Shown here one piece after another: positions 53,565-64,000 of a stretch of 64,000 nucleotides of DNA (the stretch's first letter is position 1; each line of letters opens with the position of its first letter). The stretch spans positions 121,435,645 to 121,499,644 of the forward strand of contig NC_133773.1 in the NCBI RefSeq assembly GCF_003597395.2, written 5' to 3'. The notes beneath the pieces are model-generated. The model saw only the letters and a list, made by a program, of their open reading frames with translations, was not told the origin of the DNA and did not search any database. The stretch is from Chelonoidis abingdonii. Its lineage: Eukaryota > Chordata > Testudines > Testudinidae. The position numbers were made by a program, and so were the translations under genes.

Positions 53565-56500
53565 TTCTCCTGCAATGCCCTATAAAATATTTAAATTGGG
53601 TTTGGTTCTGGGATTAGGCTGGCTCCAATTTCTTCTGAAGATTTGCCCTTCTTCCCACTTTTCCTTTTTTGAAGGGATCCTGTTGTAGGAAAGCACTGAA
53701 ATAAAGAGCTGACATTCTTTAGCTATAGTTTGATCAAGAAAAGTAGTTTATGGACTTTAGACAATGAGCCAAATGTTTCTGCTTATTTCACTACTTGTCT
53801 TTTCTTCAAAAGAGCTGACAACTAGAAGTGAAGTAAATTATCCAATTTCACTCTAGTGCCTATCTGCTGCAGTAGATGTTTTAAACCTTCAGAGGGCTAT
53901 TGTCAAGGTTGATAGATCTCAGATATGACCTACTGAACTTCTTCAAAATCCTGTGTTTTAAGACCTGGTAATTATAGTTAGGGTGGGCTTTTTTTGGTTG
54001 TCCTGTTTTGTAAACCAAATCAGTTCTCAGATTTCAAGCAAGACTAAACTAACAAACAAGTTTTACCCAACAGATTAAAATATCTTTGGTAAGGATTTCA
54101 GCTTCAGTGCTTCCAAGGGACTCTTGTTAGCAGTAAGACAAAAAATATTTATGGAAAATATTTAGTAACTACCCTCTTAAATATCTTTTTTTCAGGCTGA
54201 GTTTCCACTTGCCTTCCTAGACTTATACCATCTATTTTCCTTTTCCACTCAACTCGGCTCCTCCTCCACCAGTCTGAAAAACCTTGGGTCGCATCTGCAT
54301 TAGGGCTAGAGCTGTGCTAGCAACCAGTGTCTGAAGTCTGAGTAGCACCCAGCCCTTGTTCTCTAGGAGCCTCATTTCTCTGTGAATGTCATATAGCTCT
54401 CTGACAAGCTTCAAAGAGAAGACTAGCTAGCAATATTCTGTAGACCTACATAACTGAATAATCTGTAAATAAGCTTAATGTCTGTCTAGTGTCCCTTTCC
54501 ATAGCATCCCTATAGGTGTGGGGTTTTTTCATTATTTTAGAACTTTCTATTTGGGTGCAATTGCCAGTAACATTTTAAGACAGCCTGAAGAGGGGTCTCT
54601 GCTTTGTTAGTTGAGGGCACCAACATAAAGAGCAAAATGTCTCTGGTTCCTAAAGGGAGGCTGAGAAATAACTAGGTATCCCCCTGGGCAGAAGCACGAG
54701 ATGACTACAACATTCCCCTTCAGAAGTACCACTGTGAGCACCAGGAGAGCCAAGCATGTGATAACCTTCAGGTTGCTTTTGCAATTGCTGCCAGCATGGG
54801 TTCAGCTTTGCTGTGCAAAATGACTTCATTTTGCAGATAATTTAAATCTGGGGTTGTACCTTACACACTTTTTGCTAGATACATGACTTTTGGAAGCATT
54901 TCAGTAATAAAAAGTAACTTTCCTTCTTGTTCCTGTAATTCTCAGAGCTACCTGGATCTTTACTGCAGCTGTTAAGGTCCCGTTATTATTCCTAATTTCA
55001 GAGCCCCTACTGTGACCTGCATGTAGCTACCATCCTGACTAAGCTGGATCAGATGAAAATGCTTTTAGTCTATTGATGCCTTAATCAGCAATAGGGTATC
55101 ACTATTGCTCTTCTCAATTATCCCTTGTTATTGGGGTTGACCATGCTCTACCTTAGTTCCCCAGAGACTCATTAATGTTTCACTGTTATCACTGTAAATA
55201 ATTAATATGCAAAATGTTGAGTCACAAAGGTGACCGGAAATGTTATATGCTAAATACATTGATTCTACATCATTTTAAGTGTCCTGTACTGTCACATTTA
55301 GGCCTAGGCAGTATTGAGTGAGCAAATAAATGCCTCCCTTCCTTTTGCCCCAAGACAGTGGCCAAGTGCTGTCTTTGCTTCCCAAACACACTTGGCCTCT
55401 ACTGGCTGAGAGAGTAAGATCAGGGCTGGAAGTGAAGCCACACCTTCAGCCTGGCATCACTTCCAAATCCCAGTTATGGGAAATTGTCTCTTCTGCTTCA
55501 GCAGGGATTAAGTATTATCCCTGGAAGGCCCTGCCACTCCCAAGTGGTCTCTTCACAGAGTGAGTCTCTTAGCTGCGCCTCTGCACTCGCATTGCCAGGG
55601 AACACCACAAGCTCTCTAAAGAGCAGGCAAGATCACAAGCAGACTCTTCAGGGACATTTAATTTCTTCAGGCTGAAGATGCAGAAGAAAATTACTTCAAA
55701 GGAGAAGATGAGGCAAATTTAGCACTTACAGGCCAAAATCAGACCCAGAATAAGGGAGTTGCAGCCACTTACACCCCACCTGAATTTGGCCTTATGTTTT
55801 TAGTTTTGCTTCCTTTTCTTTCTCATGCAATCATTTTCTCTTTGTCTTCCTTCACCTATTTTCTCCTTCCCTTTTCTTTCTGTTTTAGGCTAAGGCCACC
55901 TGCGGCTGGGGACCTAGTTTTTTTGTGAATTGTTTTCTTCTGTCCCCAGGAAGGGAAGTGGAAGATCAGCCCCCTATAACTGAAGCAGAAGACTCCTGTT
56001 TTGGCCCCTTTTCTGGTAATTGGTATGATGTAATCAGTTGCAGTGGAGCACCCTGTCTGTGCAATGAGCATTGTGGTGCTGTGCTGCTCAAGCTCAAAGT
56101 CCAGAGACAATGAACACGTTAGCAGCTGAGCATAAGCATCTTTGCTTCCCGTTTGTAAGCCAGTCTTGGGCTTTGCCCAAATACTTTTTTAGTGGGCCAT
56201 TTTGCTGCATTGCTCAGTCAAAACAAAACAAAGCTCTGTTTAAGGTTTGATTGCTGCTGTAAATCCAGGAGGTCTGCAATAAAAACACAAGAGATAAACC
56301 AGTTTATTTTCTTCTTTGCGGCACTGTCTACAGAAGTATAATCCTGCTGGGTGAAGATCTAGCCACCAGCAGCCTGTTTCTTAATAGCATAATGTTAATA
56401 AAGCCAAAATGAGAGAGAGCTATTTCTGAGACCTCAGGCTTTAAAGAGCTAGTTCATGCACCTCACGTTTAAATGTCTGTCTAGTGATCATTTTACAGTG

Positions 56501-56845
56501 ATGGGATGTGGTGGCTGCTTTTTCCTAGATAAGTCTGAGGATTCCGTGACTCGCCTTTGCAACCCACACACAATCCCTTGCCAGTTTCACTTGTGGATTT
56601 AATCTCTCCTCCACAACAGGGCTTCCCTAGCCAATCTGTGGGGAAGATGCTTTAGTTGGGGTTCTTCATAAATTACTTTCTGCCCTACATCCTCTACCAT
56701 CACTATAGCCATGTCTGAGGCATGTTTCTGCCCAGTGGAACATTGTATCTATCAAAAGTTTCCTGGAGCCCTGTATTGGTCACATCAGTTCTTGTCTCCT
56801 ATTCCACAAACTATAAATATAGGCAGAATTCCCCTCCTATTGTGT
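53565..56845. other. Intergenic, no gene seen
   Basis: No transposon with clear ends and no exon. About 55000-55290 has a smooth, motif-rich composition (TAATTAATATGCAAAATG) and may be a regulatory element, but this is only an impression. Confidence 0.3.
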
Positions 56846-56853
56846 GTGTATCT

Positions 56854-57145
56854 ATGACCTTGTCTACACTCCAGGTTACTTGGGTAAACTTACGTTGCTC
56901 AGGGGTGTGAATAATCCACACTCCTGAGTGATGTAAATTATACCGACCTAAGCACCAATGTAGATGTTGGTGGCAGAGCTTCTCCCACTGACACAGCTAC
57001 CACCTCTCATGGAGGCAGGAGTTATTAAGCCAATGGGAGAGCTCCTTCCCATCCACTTAGACTAAAGCATCTCCATCACAAGCGCTATCACGGCACAGCT
57101 GCATCATTGCCACTGTAAGTGCTGTAGTGTAATACAGCCTTAGTA
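56854..57145. mobile_element. hAT MITE
   Basis: Begins GACCTTGTCTACACTCCAGG and ends GTAATACAGCCTTAG, a known style of turtle hAT MITE with CTTGTCTACAC ends. Target duplication not clear. Confidence 0.5.
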
Positions 57146-57349
57146 ACTGTTATGATTTTGTTTTCTTATCTATTCCACCTTTAAATTTCAGAGTCTGCTA
57201 TTTTGAGAGGCAGCATATTACAAATGGGAGACTCAGTGTGCTCTTTCTCATGAAGATCTTACATGCATTCTTTGATGTTTCCCTTAATACCTGATTAGTA
57301 TTAGGAACAATTAGTCTGTCTGACCCAGTTTAACACATCCTGTCTTTTC

Positions 57350-57354
<5 letters not shown>

Positions 57355-57389
<35 letters not shown>
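57355..57389. repeat. TA microsatellite
   Basis: Uninterrupted TA for about 35 bases. Confidence 0.95.
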
Positions 57390-57392
<3 letters not shown>

Positions 57393-57419
57393 ACTCATCA
57401 CTGTAGTATTTGAACACCT

Positions 57420-57790
57420 GTGGTAGTGCATTAAGCAACCCAGTATCAAATCTGGTATCCTGCTTCCCACAGTGGCCAGCATGTGATGCTTTCAAGGAAG
57501 TTGAAAAACAATTGTACAATGTTGACTAGGGCTGAAAAGTTCCTGCCTGACCCCAAAGTGACCAGTTTATTTCCTGACAGACAAGATCTGATTACCCTTA
57601 TTTTAGCATGTAAATACAGACGTTGTTGATCATAATTATCCAGGCTTTTAAAATAATCCAACTACTTTTACCTCTTATTGCACTAAATTCTTCAAATTAA
57701 CTACACACTGTGTGAATTATTTCCTTCTGTTTGCTTTAAATCTGCCATTAATTTCAACGTGTCCCTTTGTTCTAACATTTGAGAGCAGTG
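57420..57790 (-). mobile_element. CR1/L3-type fragment (antisense)
   Basis: TTATTTCCTTCTGTTTGCTT and TCTTATTGCACTAAATTC match the reversed 3' region of CR1/L3-type LINEs. Confidence 0.45.
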
Positions 57791-58154
57791 TACAAAGAAA
57801 TTGATCTTAAATACTTCAGCCAAGTCCCTGGTAACTATTCTTCTCTTCAAGATAAGAAGTTACAAAAAACAAGGCTTCATGTGCAAGAGCGACTTTGTTT
57901 GGAGCACATCTCATTCTCGGAAGGAAAACACAGATTTTGGGCTTCATTCTCCATTACTTTCTACTTTGTGTCATAACTTACACCTGTTTAAGTGTACCAT
58001 TCTGATCTGGTGCAAGATAAGGGGTCTAAACCTGTTCTCAAAATATGTGTTTTCAATAAGTACTAAAACCCTCATGTACACAGGCCAATTTGTATTTTAA
58101 CAGGTTAGGTGGTAGGTTATCCCTAGGCCTTTGTGCTCACTGCTTTAAAAAAAA

Positions 58155-58535
58155 AAGGTGTCTATACCATAGGATTACTAGCACATGTTAGTTATCCTGC
58201 TATGGAGAAAATCCTAGTGGAGACAAAACTCCTGTAGTGTTTACCATGAGGTAGCTAGGCATGGTCAACCCTATTCCCACCATGTGTGAAAAACCTCATG
58301 TAATTACCTTGCAGTAAAACTACAGTACCTTAGCTCCACTAGCATTTTAGCAAGATAAATATCACATTGGTCATGTCCCTGCAAAAGAAAACCAAAAAAT
58401 GTGTTTTTGGCAGTGAAGACCTAGGTCTGCTGGTGGAGGTAAGCCTTATGCTATGTTAAACTACAACTTGGCTTGTCTACACTAGAGTATTAGCATGTAT
58501 TAAAACGCCATTTTTCCTTGTGAAGACAAGACCTG
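58155..58535. mobile_element. hAT MITE fragments
   Basis: GTGTCTATACC at 58160 and GCAGTGAAGACCTAGG at 58410, then a short palindromic unit CTTGTCTACACTAG..CTTGTGAAGACAAG at 58470-58532. Two decayed MITEs side by side. Confidence 0.35.
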
Positions 58536-58801
58536 TGTCACATCAGTGCAAGCCCAATGATGTGACCAAAATGATGTAGTCAGTCCCCACTGGCTTCAGT
58601 AGGTTTGTACCTGATGGTAGACTTAAGTGTTGTGTTTATTTTTCAAGAACAAAAAGAAATACATCTGCTACTCTGAACTATTTCTCCCAGATCAATGTAT
58701 TCTATCTTCAGCAGTGTTTCATTTTGGAAAGGAATGTTTAAGCACAAGTGATATATCTTGCTTTAAAATGGCATCAAAACATGAGTGTTATTACTTAGCA
58801 G

Positions 58802-58834
<33 letters not shown>

Positions 58835-58835
58835 G
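58802..58835. repeat. CT microsatellite
   Basis: TCTCTC run, interrupted once by TTT. Confidence 0.9.
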
Positions 58836-59034
58836 CAGTGATCAAAGGCCTTGTAACATTTGCAAACAATAAATATACAACCATTAAGGCCTTGTACCTA
58901 CCCACAATTACACTGTACTAAACATCTTGACTCAATTACTTTCATTTCTCCATTTACCACTTTACAAGTTTCAGAATTACTTTAATGTCGCTCCATATTT
59001 AATTAACAAAATATGTAGGGCTGTCAATTAATCA

Positions 59035-59122
59035 TAGAAGAAGTGAGCTGTAGCCCACGAAAGCTTATGCTGAAATAAATTTGTTAGTCTCTAAGGTGCC
59101 ACAAGTACTCCTGTTCTTTTTG
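59035..59122 (+). mobile_element. Penelope-like tail repeat, copy 7
   Basis: Perfect 8-base duplication ATTAATCA at 59027-59034 and 59123-59130. 5'-truncated inside the core, keeps stem GTGAGCTGTAGCCCAC with one mismatch, GAAA, GCTTATGC. Inserted in the foldback hAT. Confidence 0.8.
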
Positions 59123-59511
59123 ATTAATCACAGTAACTCACGCAATTAACTAAAAAAAAATGAATCGTGATTTAAAAAGTTAATCATGATTAATTGCAGG
59201 TTTAATCACACTGTTAAACAACAGAATGACAATTGAAATTTATTAAATATTTTGGGTTTTTTCTACATTTTCAAATATATTCCTTTCAGTTACAACACAG
59301 AATACAAAGTGTACAGTGCTACTTTATTACTTTTATTACAAATATGTGCACTCTAAAAATTGTAAAATTTTCACTTCACCTCATAGAAGTATCATAGTGC
59401 AATTGCTTTATTCAGAAAGCAGAACTTAGACATGTAGATTTTTTTTTGCTATATAACAACACTCAGAAACAAAACAATGTAAAATTTTAGATCCTACAAG
59501 TCCACTCAGTC

Positions 59512-59745
59512 CTAGTCCTTGTTCAGCCAATTGCTAAGACAAACAAGTTTGTTTACATTTACGGGAGATAATGGTGCCTGCTTCTCATATACAAAGTCAC
59601 CTGCAAGTGAGAACAGACATTCGCATGGCACTTTTGTAACCAACATTGCAAGGTATTTACGTGCCAGATATGCTAAAGCTTCATATGCCCCTTTGTGCTT
59701 TGGCCACCATTCCAGAGGACATGCTTCCATGCTGACGATGCTCTT
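59512..59745 (-). pseudogene. hAT transposase C-terminus, left arm
   Basis: The minus strand reads the hAT dimerisation domain end: VPCECLFSLAGDFVYEKQ, then LSPVNVNKLVCLSNWLNK and a stop. Only about 75 residues remain, without the catalytic core. Confidence 0.75.
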
Positions 59746-59849
59746 TAAAAAAATAATAATGCGTTAATTAAATTTGTAACTGAACTCCTTGGAGGAGAAT
59801 CCTATGTCTCCTGGTCTGTTTTTTACCCTCATTTTGCCATATATTTCAC

Positions 59850-60430
59850 ATTATAGCAATCTCGGATGATGACCCAGCACATGTTGTTTGTTTTAAGAAC
59901 ACTTTCATTGCAGAATTGACAAAACGCAAAGAAGGTACCAATGTGAGATTTCTAAGGATAGATACAGCACTCGACCCAAGGTTTAAGAATCTGAAGTGCC
60001 TTCCAAAATCTGAGAAGGATGGGGTGTGAAGCATGCTTTCAGAAGTTGTAAAAGAGCAATACTCCAATGCAGAAACTACAGAACCCGAACCACCAAAAAA
60101 GAAAATCAACCTTCTGCTGGTGGCATCTGACTCAGATGATGAAAATGAACATGCATCGGTCTGCACTGCTTTGGATCGTTATTGAGCAGAACCCATCATC
60201 AGCATGGACGCATGTCTGCTGGAACGGTGGTTGAAGCATGAAGGGACATGAGAGTCTTTAGCGCATCTGGCACATAAATATCTTGCAACACTGGCTACAA
60301 CAGTGCCATGAGAATGCCTGGTCTCACTTTCAGGTGATATTGTAAACAAGAAGCGGGCAGCATTATCTCCTGCAAATGTAAACAAACTTGTTTGTCTGAG
60401 CAATTGGCTGAACAAGAAGTAGGACGGAGT
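59850..60430 (+). pseudogene. hAT transposase C-terminal third, right arm
   Basis: The plus strand reads TALDPRFKNLKCLP, then an acidic linker, then the dimerisation domain (ECLVSLSGDIVNKKRAALS, VNKLVCLSNWLNK). At least four in-frame stops interrupt it. Covers about 190 residues. Confidence 0.75.
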
Positions 60431-60789
60431 GGACTTGTAGGTTCTAAAGATTTATATTGTTTTATTTTTGAATGCAGTTATTTTTTGTACATAATTCTAC
60501 ATTTGTAAGTTCAACTTCCATGATAACACAAATGCTGTAGTGCAATCTCTTTAAGTGCATTGAAAAATGCTATTTCTTTTATTTTTAAGTGAAAATATTT
60601 GTAATAAAAATAAATATAAAGTGAGTACTGTACACTTTGTATTCTGCATTGTAATTGAAATCAATATATTTGAAAATGTGGAAAACATCCAAAACTTTTA
60701 AATAAATGGTATTCTATTATTGTTTAATAGCTCAATTGATCGTGATTAATTTTTTAATTGCTTGACAGCCCTAAAAAATACGTCGACCT

Positions 60790-62600
60790 ATTGATTCAAA
60801 CAGAGCTACCAACTGGAACATTTTTACCAAACAGCAAGTGATAAGGGTTATTTTGCTCCGTTTAAGTTAACTGTTGTCAAAGGTTTTCATTACTTGTAAT
60901 TATATTAACACAGCTAGTCCAGAAGTAAATTCTTACATTCTTAGGCTTCTGGAAGTGGAATGCCAGAGAATAGTATGAACTAAACACAATTTAGTCTTTG
61001 GGGTGGCAGTTAAGCACTCATAAAAGGCCCCATAAGCCTATAATATTGAACTGAGCACTGGCATTAACTTATATCTAGGTGGTAATGGGAAAGACAGTCA
61101 ACTGTTACTGACAGAAGATTGGGTTCACTAAACGTTTTTTTCCAGAAAATATCTGCTTTCTGTGAAAAATTTTGACTTTTCAGCCAAAACCCAAAATGTT
61201 TTCAGTTTTTCAATAAAATCAAAATTTTCTGTTGAAAAAATTTATCTAAAATTGTTGTTGTGGTTGTTTTCATCAAAACTTTTCCTGGGGTCAAAAAAAA
61301 GACATTTCCCATCCATTTCTAGCAATAGGTTGTTATATCCACAGCCTTTAAAACAGAAACTGTATGGATGAAATCGGGATACAAAAGTCAATCAAATCTT
61401 GTGAGTATATAACATACATTTAATTCTGCACTCAATACATGAATCTATATTGACTTACTAGCCAGTCAACCATCTAGAACTATAATTTCTGAATTTCAAT
61501 GTTTAAGGGAAAGTCTATGGCACCAGGGTCCAGCCCCTTAGATCTAATTGCAAGGTCGGGGCCAAAGTGAGTGCATATTATGGCACTGTTAGTGATTCCA
61601 GAGTTAAGGATGCTTCAGGCTTTTGTCTTTCACAAGACATTAAAATCTCTCTGGAATCAAAATAATGAATTGCTTTAACAATAAAGTGGAAAGTATTCTT
61701 TGAAGGGTTTGTGAATTCTTTAGGGTGTTTTAGTGACTGGAAAATCACCCTTTTCATAATGTTTGTGTGGTTTATGTTGAGGTTACCAAGTAAGCCATAT
61801 TTTAGACTCATTTTTGACCATCTTAATTGCACCCTTTGGGGCAGTTTTTGTTACTTTCCTCTTTTCTGAGTGGAATCATGCAGTCCCACTTACAGACTGG
61901 ATCTCTGGGCTACAGCCCCACTGTTTTCCAATTATGTTAACATGACAAGCCCAACTGCATTTGGCACCTTTAAGCCCTCTACAGCCAGGAACTTGTGACA
62001 GCAGCTGATTAAAATGATACAAAAACAGCTTCTGCAAAACCAAGTAGCAGAGTGGTGAGCTGAGATGGGGGCTGGTAGTCTTCTTTGGAAGCAATGAATG
62101 TTAATATTGCAAGTGTCCAGAGGCACTCCAGGATGTTCAGAAGGAGCGGGAGCTGGAGTATACATGTTGTTAACCCTATGGAGAGCAGGTGGTCCTGCAT
62201 TTGCCTAAGGGGAGAGCTTGTGTTTCCCTTGGGTGGTAGAGTTGAGGAGCTGGCACCTGGCAGGCACAGAAAAGACTTGCTCACACTAAGGACAGGTGGT
62301 AGTGAGGTGCCTCATAACCCCAGGTTCCCACTGGAAGTGTCATAACTACCTATTTCTGTAAGAAACCAGTAGAAGAAAAGTGGGAAGGCTAAAGATCTGT
62401 TTTTCTAATAGAATGTAATCTAGTCCGTCAGTATTAAATGTCAGTTATACTAAGGATGAGGAAACAGACAAAAGTGGGTGGGCTTCTGTCTAGACAGACC
62501 TCTGCAGCTGGAGGAATGAGGATAGATAATCAAACAATACATAGATCTTGGTAGACAGACATGAGGTTCTTGAAGACATCTTCTAAAAAGATGCTCGCAG
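60790..62600. other. Intergenic, no gene seen
   Basis: Only an AAAATTTTC-rich repeat at 61130-61320 stands out. Overlapping frames at 61876-62345 have no family likeness. Confidence 0.4.
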
Positions 62601-62635
62601 GCCTGGTCTACGCTACAAAGTTATATTGATATAAA

Positions 62636-62725
62636 AAGCAACAAAGAGTCCTGTGGCACCTTATAGATGAACAGACATATTGGAGCATAAGCTTTCGTGG
62701 GTGAATACCCACTTCATCAGACATC
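62636..62725 (-). mobile_element. Penelope-like tail repeat, copy 8, best core
   Basis: On the minus strand: CTGATGA (62714-62720), perfect stem GTGGGTATTCACCCAC, GAAA (62693-62696), GCTTATGC and TC, then GTCTGTTCATCTATAAGG. All conserved bases of a hammerhead core are intact here. 5'-truncated at the core. A MITE-like GCCTGGTCTACGCTAC lies just left at 62601. Confidence 0.75.
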
Positions 62726-62784
62726 TCGCACACCTAGCAACTCACCTTTGTTTGCATCCAACCCAATTGTGCCTGCCCCACATG

Positions 62785-63310
62785 ACCTGAGAGATATTAG
62801 ACATGCTCCTGCCTGGAGCAGGCAAGAAGTGTTGGATCTCCTGGGCCTGTGGGAAGAAGATGCTGTGCAAAGACAGCTATGGAACAGCTATAGAAATGGG
62901 AACATCTACAAGCAGATTGCACAGGCAAAGGAATAACAGGGTGTAACAATATGAAGGGACTTGCAGACATTTTCAGGCAACGTACTGTTTTCTGGGGAGA
63001 CTGCTTGGAAGTGACACCTCCTGCAAAACTGTCTGAGAAGTCATGAGGCTGAAGAAGCCATGTTGTAAGCAGTCCCAATAAAGCTGGAGCTTGTTAATTA
63101 ACCCTGTGTCAGAGTGAGGTCTGATCTGGCAAAAGACCCAGACACAAGGAAGTATAAAATGCAAGGATCAGCAGCAAGGCTGTATGAAAGTGAAAGAACT
63201 TTGCCAAGAATAGCAAGGGAGGGAAACAGGAAATCTGGTGCTGCACTGCAGACCTGCTGCTTTTACAACAAACTACATGCCATATTTGGCATAGACCCCA
63301 CCAACACCCC
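62785..63310 (+). pseudogene. Myb/SANT-like domain protein, Harbinger-type, broken
   Basis: 62790-62935 encodes WSRQEVLDLLGLWEEDAVQ and RNGNIYKQIAQ, the start of a Myb/SANT-like DNA-binding domain as found in Harbinger-transposon-derived proteins. It ends in a stop. About 63150-63310 resumes with the domain's end (EGNRKSGAALQTCCFYNKLH, IFGIDPTNTP), after a frameshift near 63200. The intervening 62937-63105 has no domain. The copy is a broken relic, with no sign of the transposase partner. Confidence 0.65.
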
Positions 63311-63357
63311 AACCATACAAAACAAAGTATTCACTTTTCATTGCTTTACTGGTACAT

Positions 63358-63838
63358 TGGTGGGTGAAGTAATATCTTTTATTGGACCAACTTCTGTTGG
63401 TGAGAGAATCAAGCTTACACAGAGCACTTCTTCCAATCTGGGAAATGTACCCAGAGTGTCACAGCTAAATACAAGGTGGAATAGACTGTTTAGCATAAGT
63501 AGGTAACACATATTTCAAGGGACCATTCAAGGTGAAGTGGCCCACTCCAGTCACGAGGGTCAGAGGAAGAAATGGGAGGGAAAAAGCAGCTGAGGGGGGT
63601 GTTAATGGGTTATAGATTATTATAATAATGTGTTATAATAGTGTGTCTATTCAGTCCATGATTTTTACTCTCTAGCAAAGTTATGAATTTAAGCTTCCAG
63701 GCTCATCTTTTGAAGGTGTTGTGCAGATTTCCTTTGAAAATGAGGACTGAGAGGTCAACTATAGAATGGTCACTTTGTGAAAAATCTTCCCCCACAGGTG
63801 ATATAGTGCTTTTCTCTTGTCTTCATTGGTATATGTGC
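63358..63838 (-). mobile_element. Penelope-like element, 3' part with GIY-YIG C-terminal relic
   Basis: On the minus strand a decayed frame resembles the C-terminus after the GIY-YIG endonuclease of Penelope-like elements (conserved end with SVLIFKGNLHNTFK-type and KFITLLESKNHGLN-type segments, about 63655-63800), followed by 3' untranslated sequence ending CCAATAAAAGATATTACTTC at 63369-63388. The hammerhead-like region is damaged: GGAAGA for CTGAAGA and no GAAA. The assignment is from memory of this family. Confidence 0.55.
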
Positions 63839-64000
63839 AAAAATAAGACGTTAGGAAGTAAACTCAACACAAATTATTGAACGGTACTATGGCAATCAGA
63901 TTACACAGTCCACATCAATTTGGTGTCCTATGCTTGTGAAAAAGTAGAATAATAGAGATAGTAGAGTTAGCATCTGCTTTACATTTCCTGGTTGGACGAG

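Larger units (their letters stand above)
59016..60773. mobile_element. Foldback hAT element made of two 3' halves
   Basis: Ends TAGGGCTGTCAATTAATC and AATTGCTTGACAGCCCTA are inverted. Both halves carry the end of the same hAT transposase, one on each strand (next two entries), so the whole is an inverted repeat of about 700 bases around a junction at 59760-59850. The halves have diverged. A tail repeat sits in the left arm at 59035-59122. Confidence 0.8.

Noticed and set aside
59846..60166. 106-codon minus-strand frame
   Set aside because: Shadow of the plus-strand hAT transposase relic.
1..64000. CRISPR array, bacterial operons or rRNA genes
   Set aside because: No regular spacer-repeat array, no dense coding and no rRNA-like sequence; the introns and LINE/SINE content are vertebrate.

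Overview
The window looks like non-coding-rich vertebrate DNA, most probably from a turtle. The evidence is the repeat mix: CR1 LINE copies ending in an ATTCTATG-type 3' tail, old MIR copies, a DIRS tyrosine-recombinase element, many short hAT elements, and a very common tail repeat (stem, GAAAGCTTATGC, then GTTAGTCT..AAGGTGCCAC) that I know from turtle genomes. The species assignment is an inference from memory of these repeats, not from a search.

Two protein-coding genes can be read, both on the + strand. The first (3207-11308, five coding exons, 247 residues) encodes a type I membrane protein: signal peptide, one V-type immunoglobulin domain with a J-like GxGxxxL strand, a transmembrane segment, an acidic serine-rich linker, and a tail with a TxYxxL tyrosine motif. 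All splice sites are GT/AG and all phases agree. I cannot name it. The second (42326-48361, two coding exons, 95 residues) is S100P, an EF-hand calcium-binding protein, with TATA box, canonical EF-hand and poly(A) signal visible. A block at about 2655-3010, just upstream of the immunoglobulin gene, is a decayed copy of that gene's exon 4 and its flanking introns, so the gene once had a tandem neighbour. A possible orphan exon with good splice signals lies at 22942-23156.

Layout: 1-2590 CR1 split by a DIRS element, itself hit by a hAT; 2655-12110 the immunoglobulin gene and its relic; 12111-42200 an intergenic stretch dominated by transposons, including a three-level nest (CR1, Tigger-like element, hAT) at 35830-38465; 42230-48530 S100P; 48600-64000 more repeats, including a foldback hAT at 59016-60773 and a Myb/SANT-like (Harbinger-type) pseudogene at 62785-63310.

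The most unusual signal is in the common tail repeat. Its copies keep the order CTGANGA, short perfect stem, GAAA, tiny GC..GC hairpin, TC, which is the conserved core of a type I hammerhead ribozyme, as is known from Penelope-like retroelements. Stem I is not evident in these copies, so this is a resemblance and not a demonstrated ribozyme.
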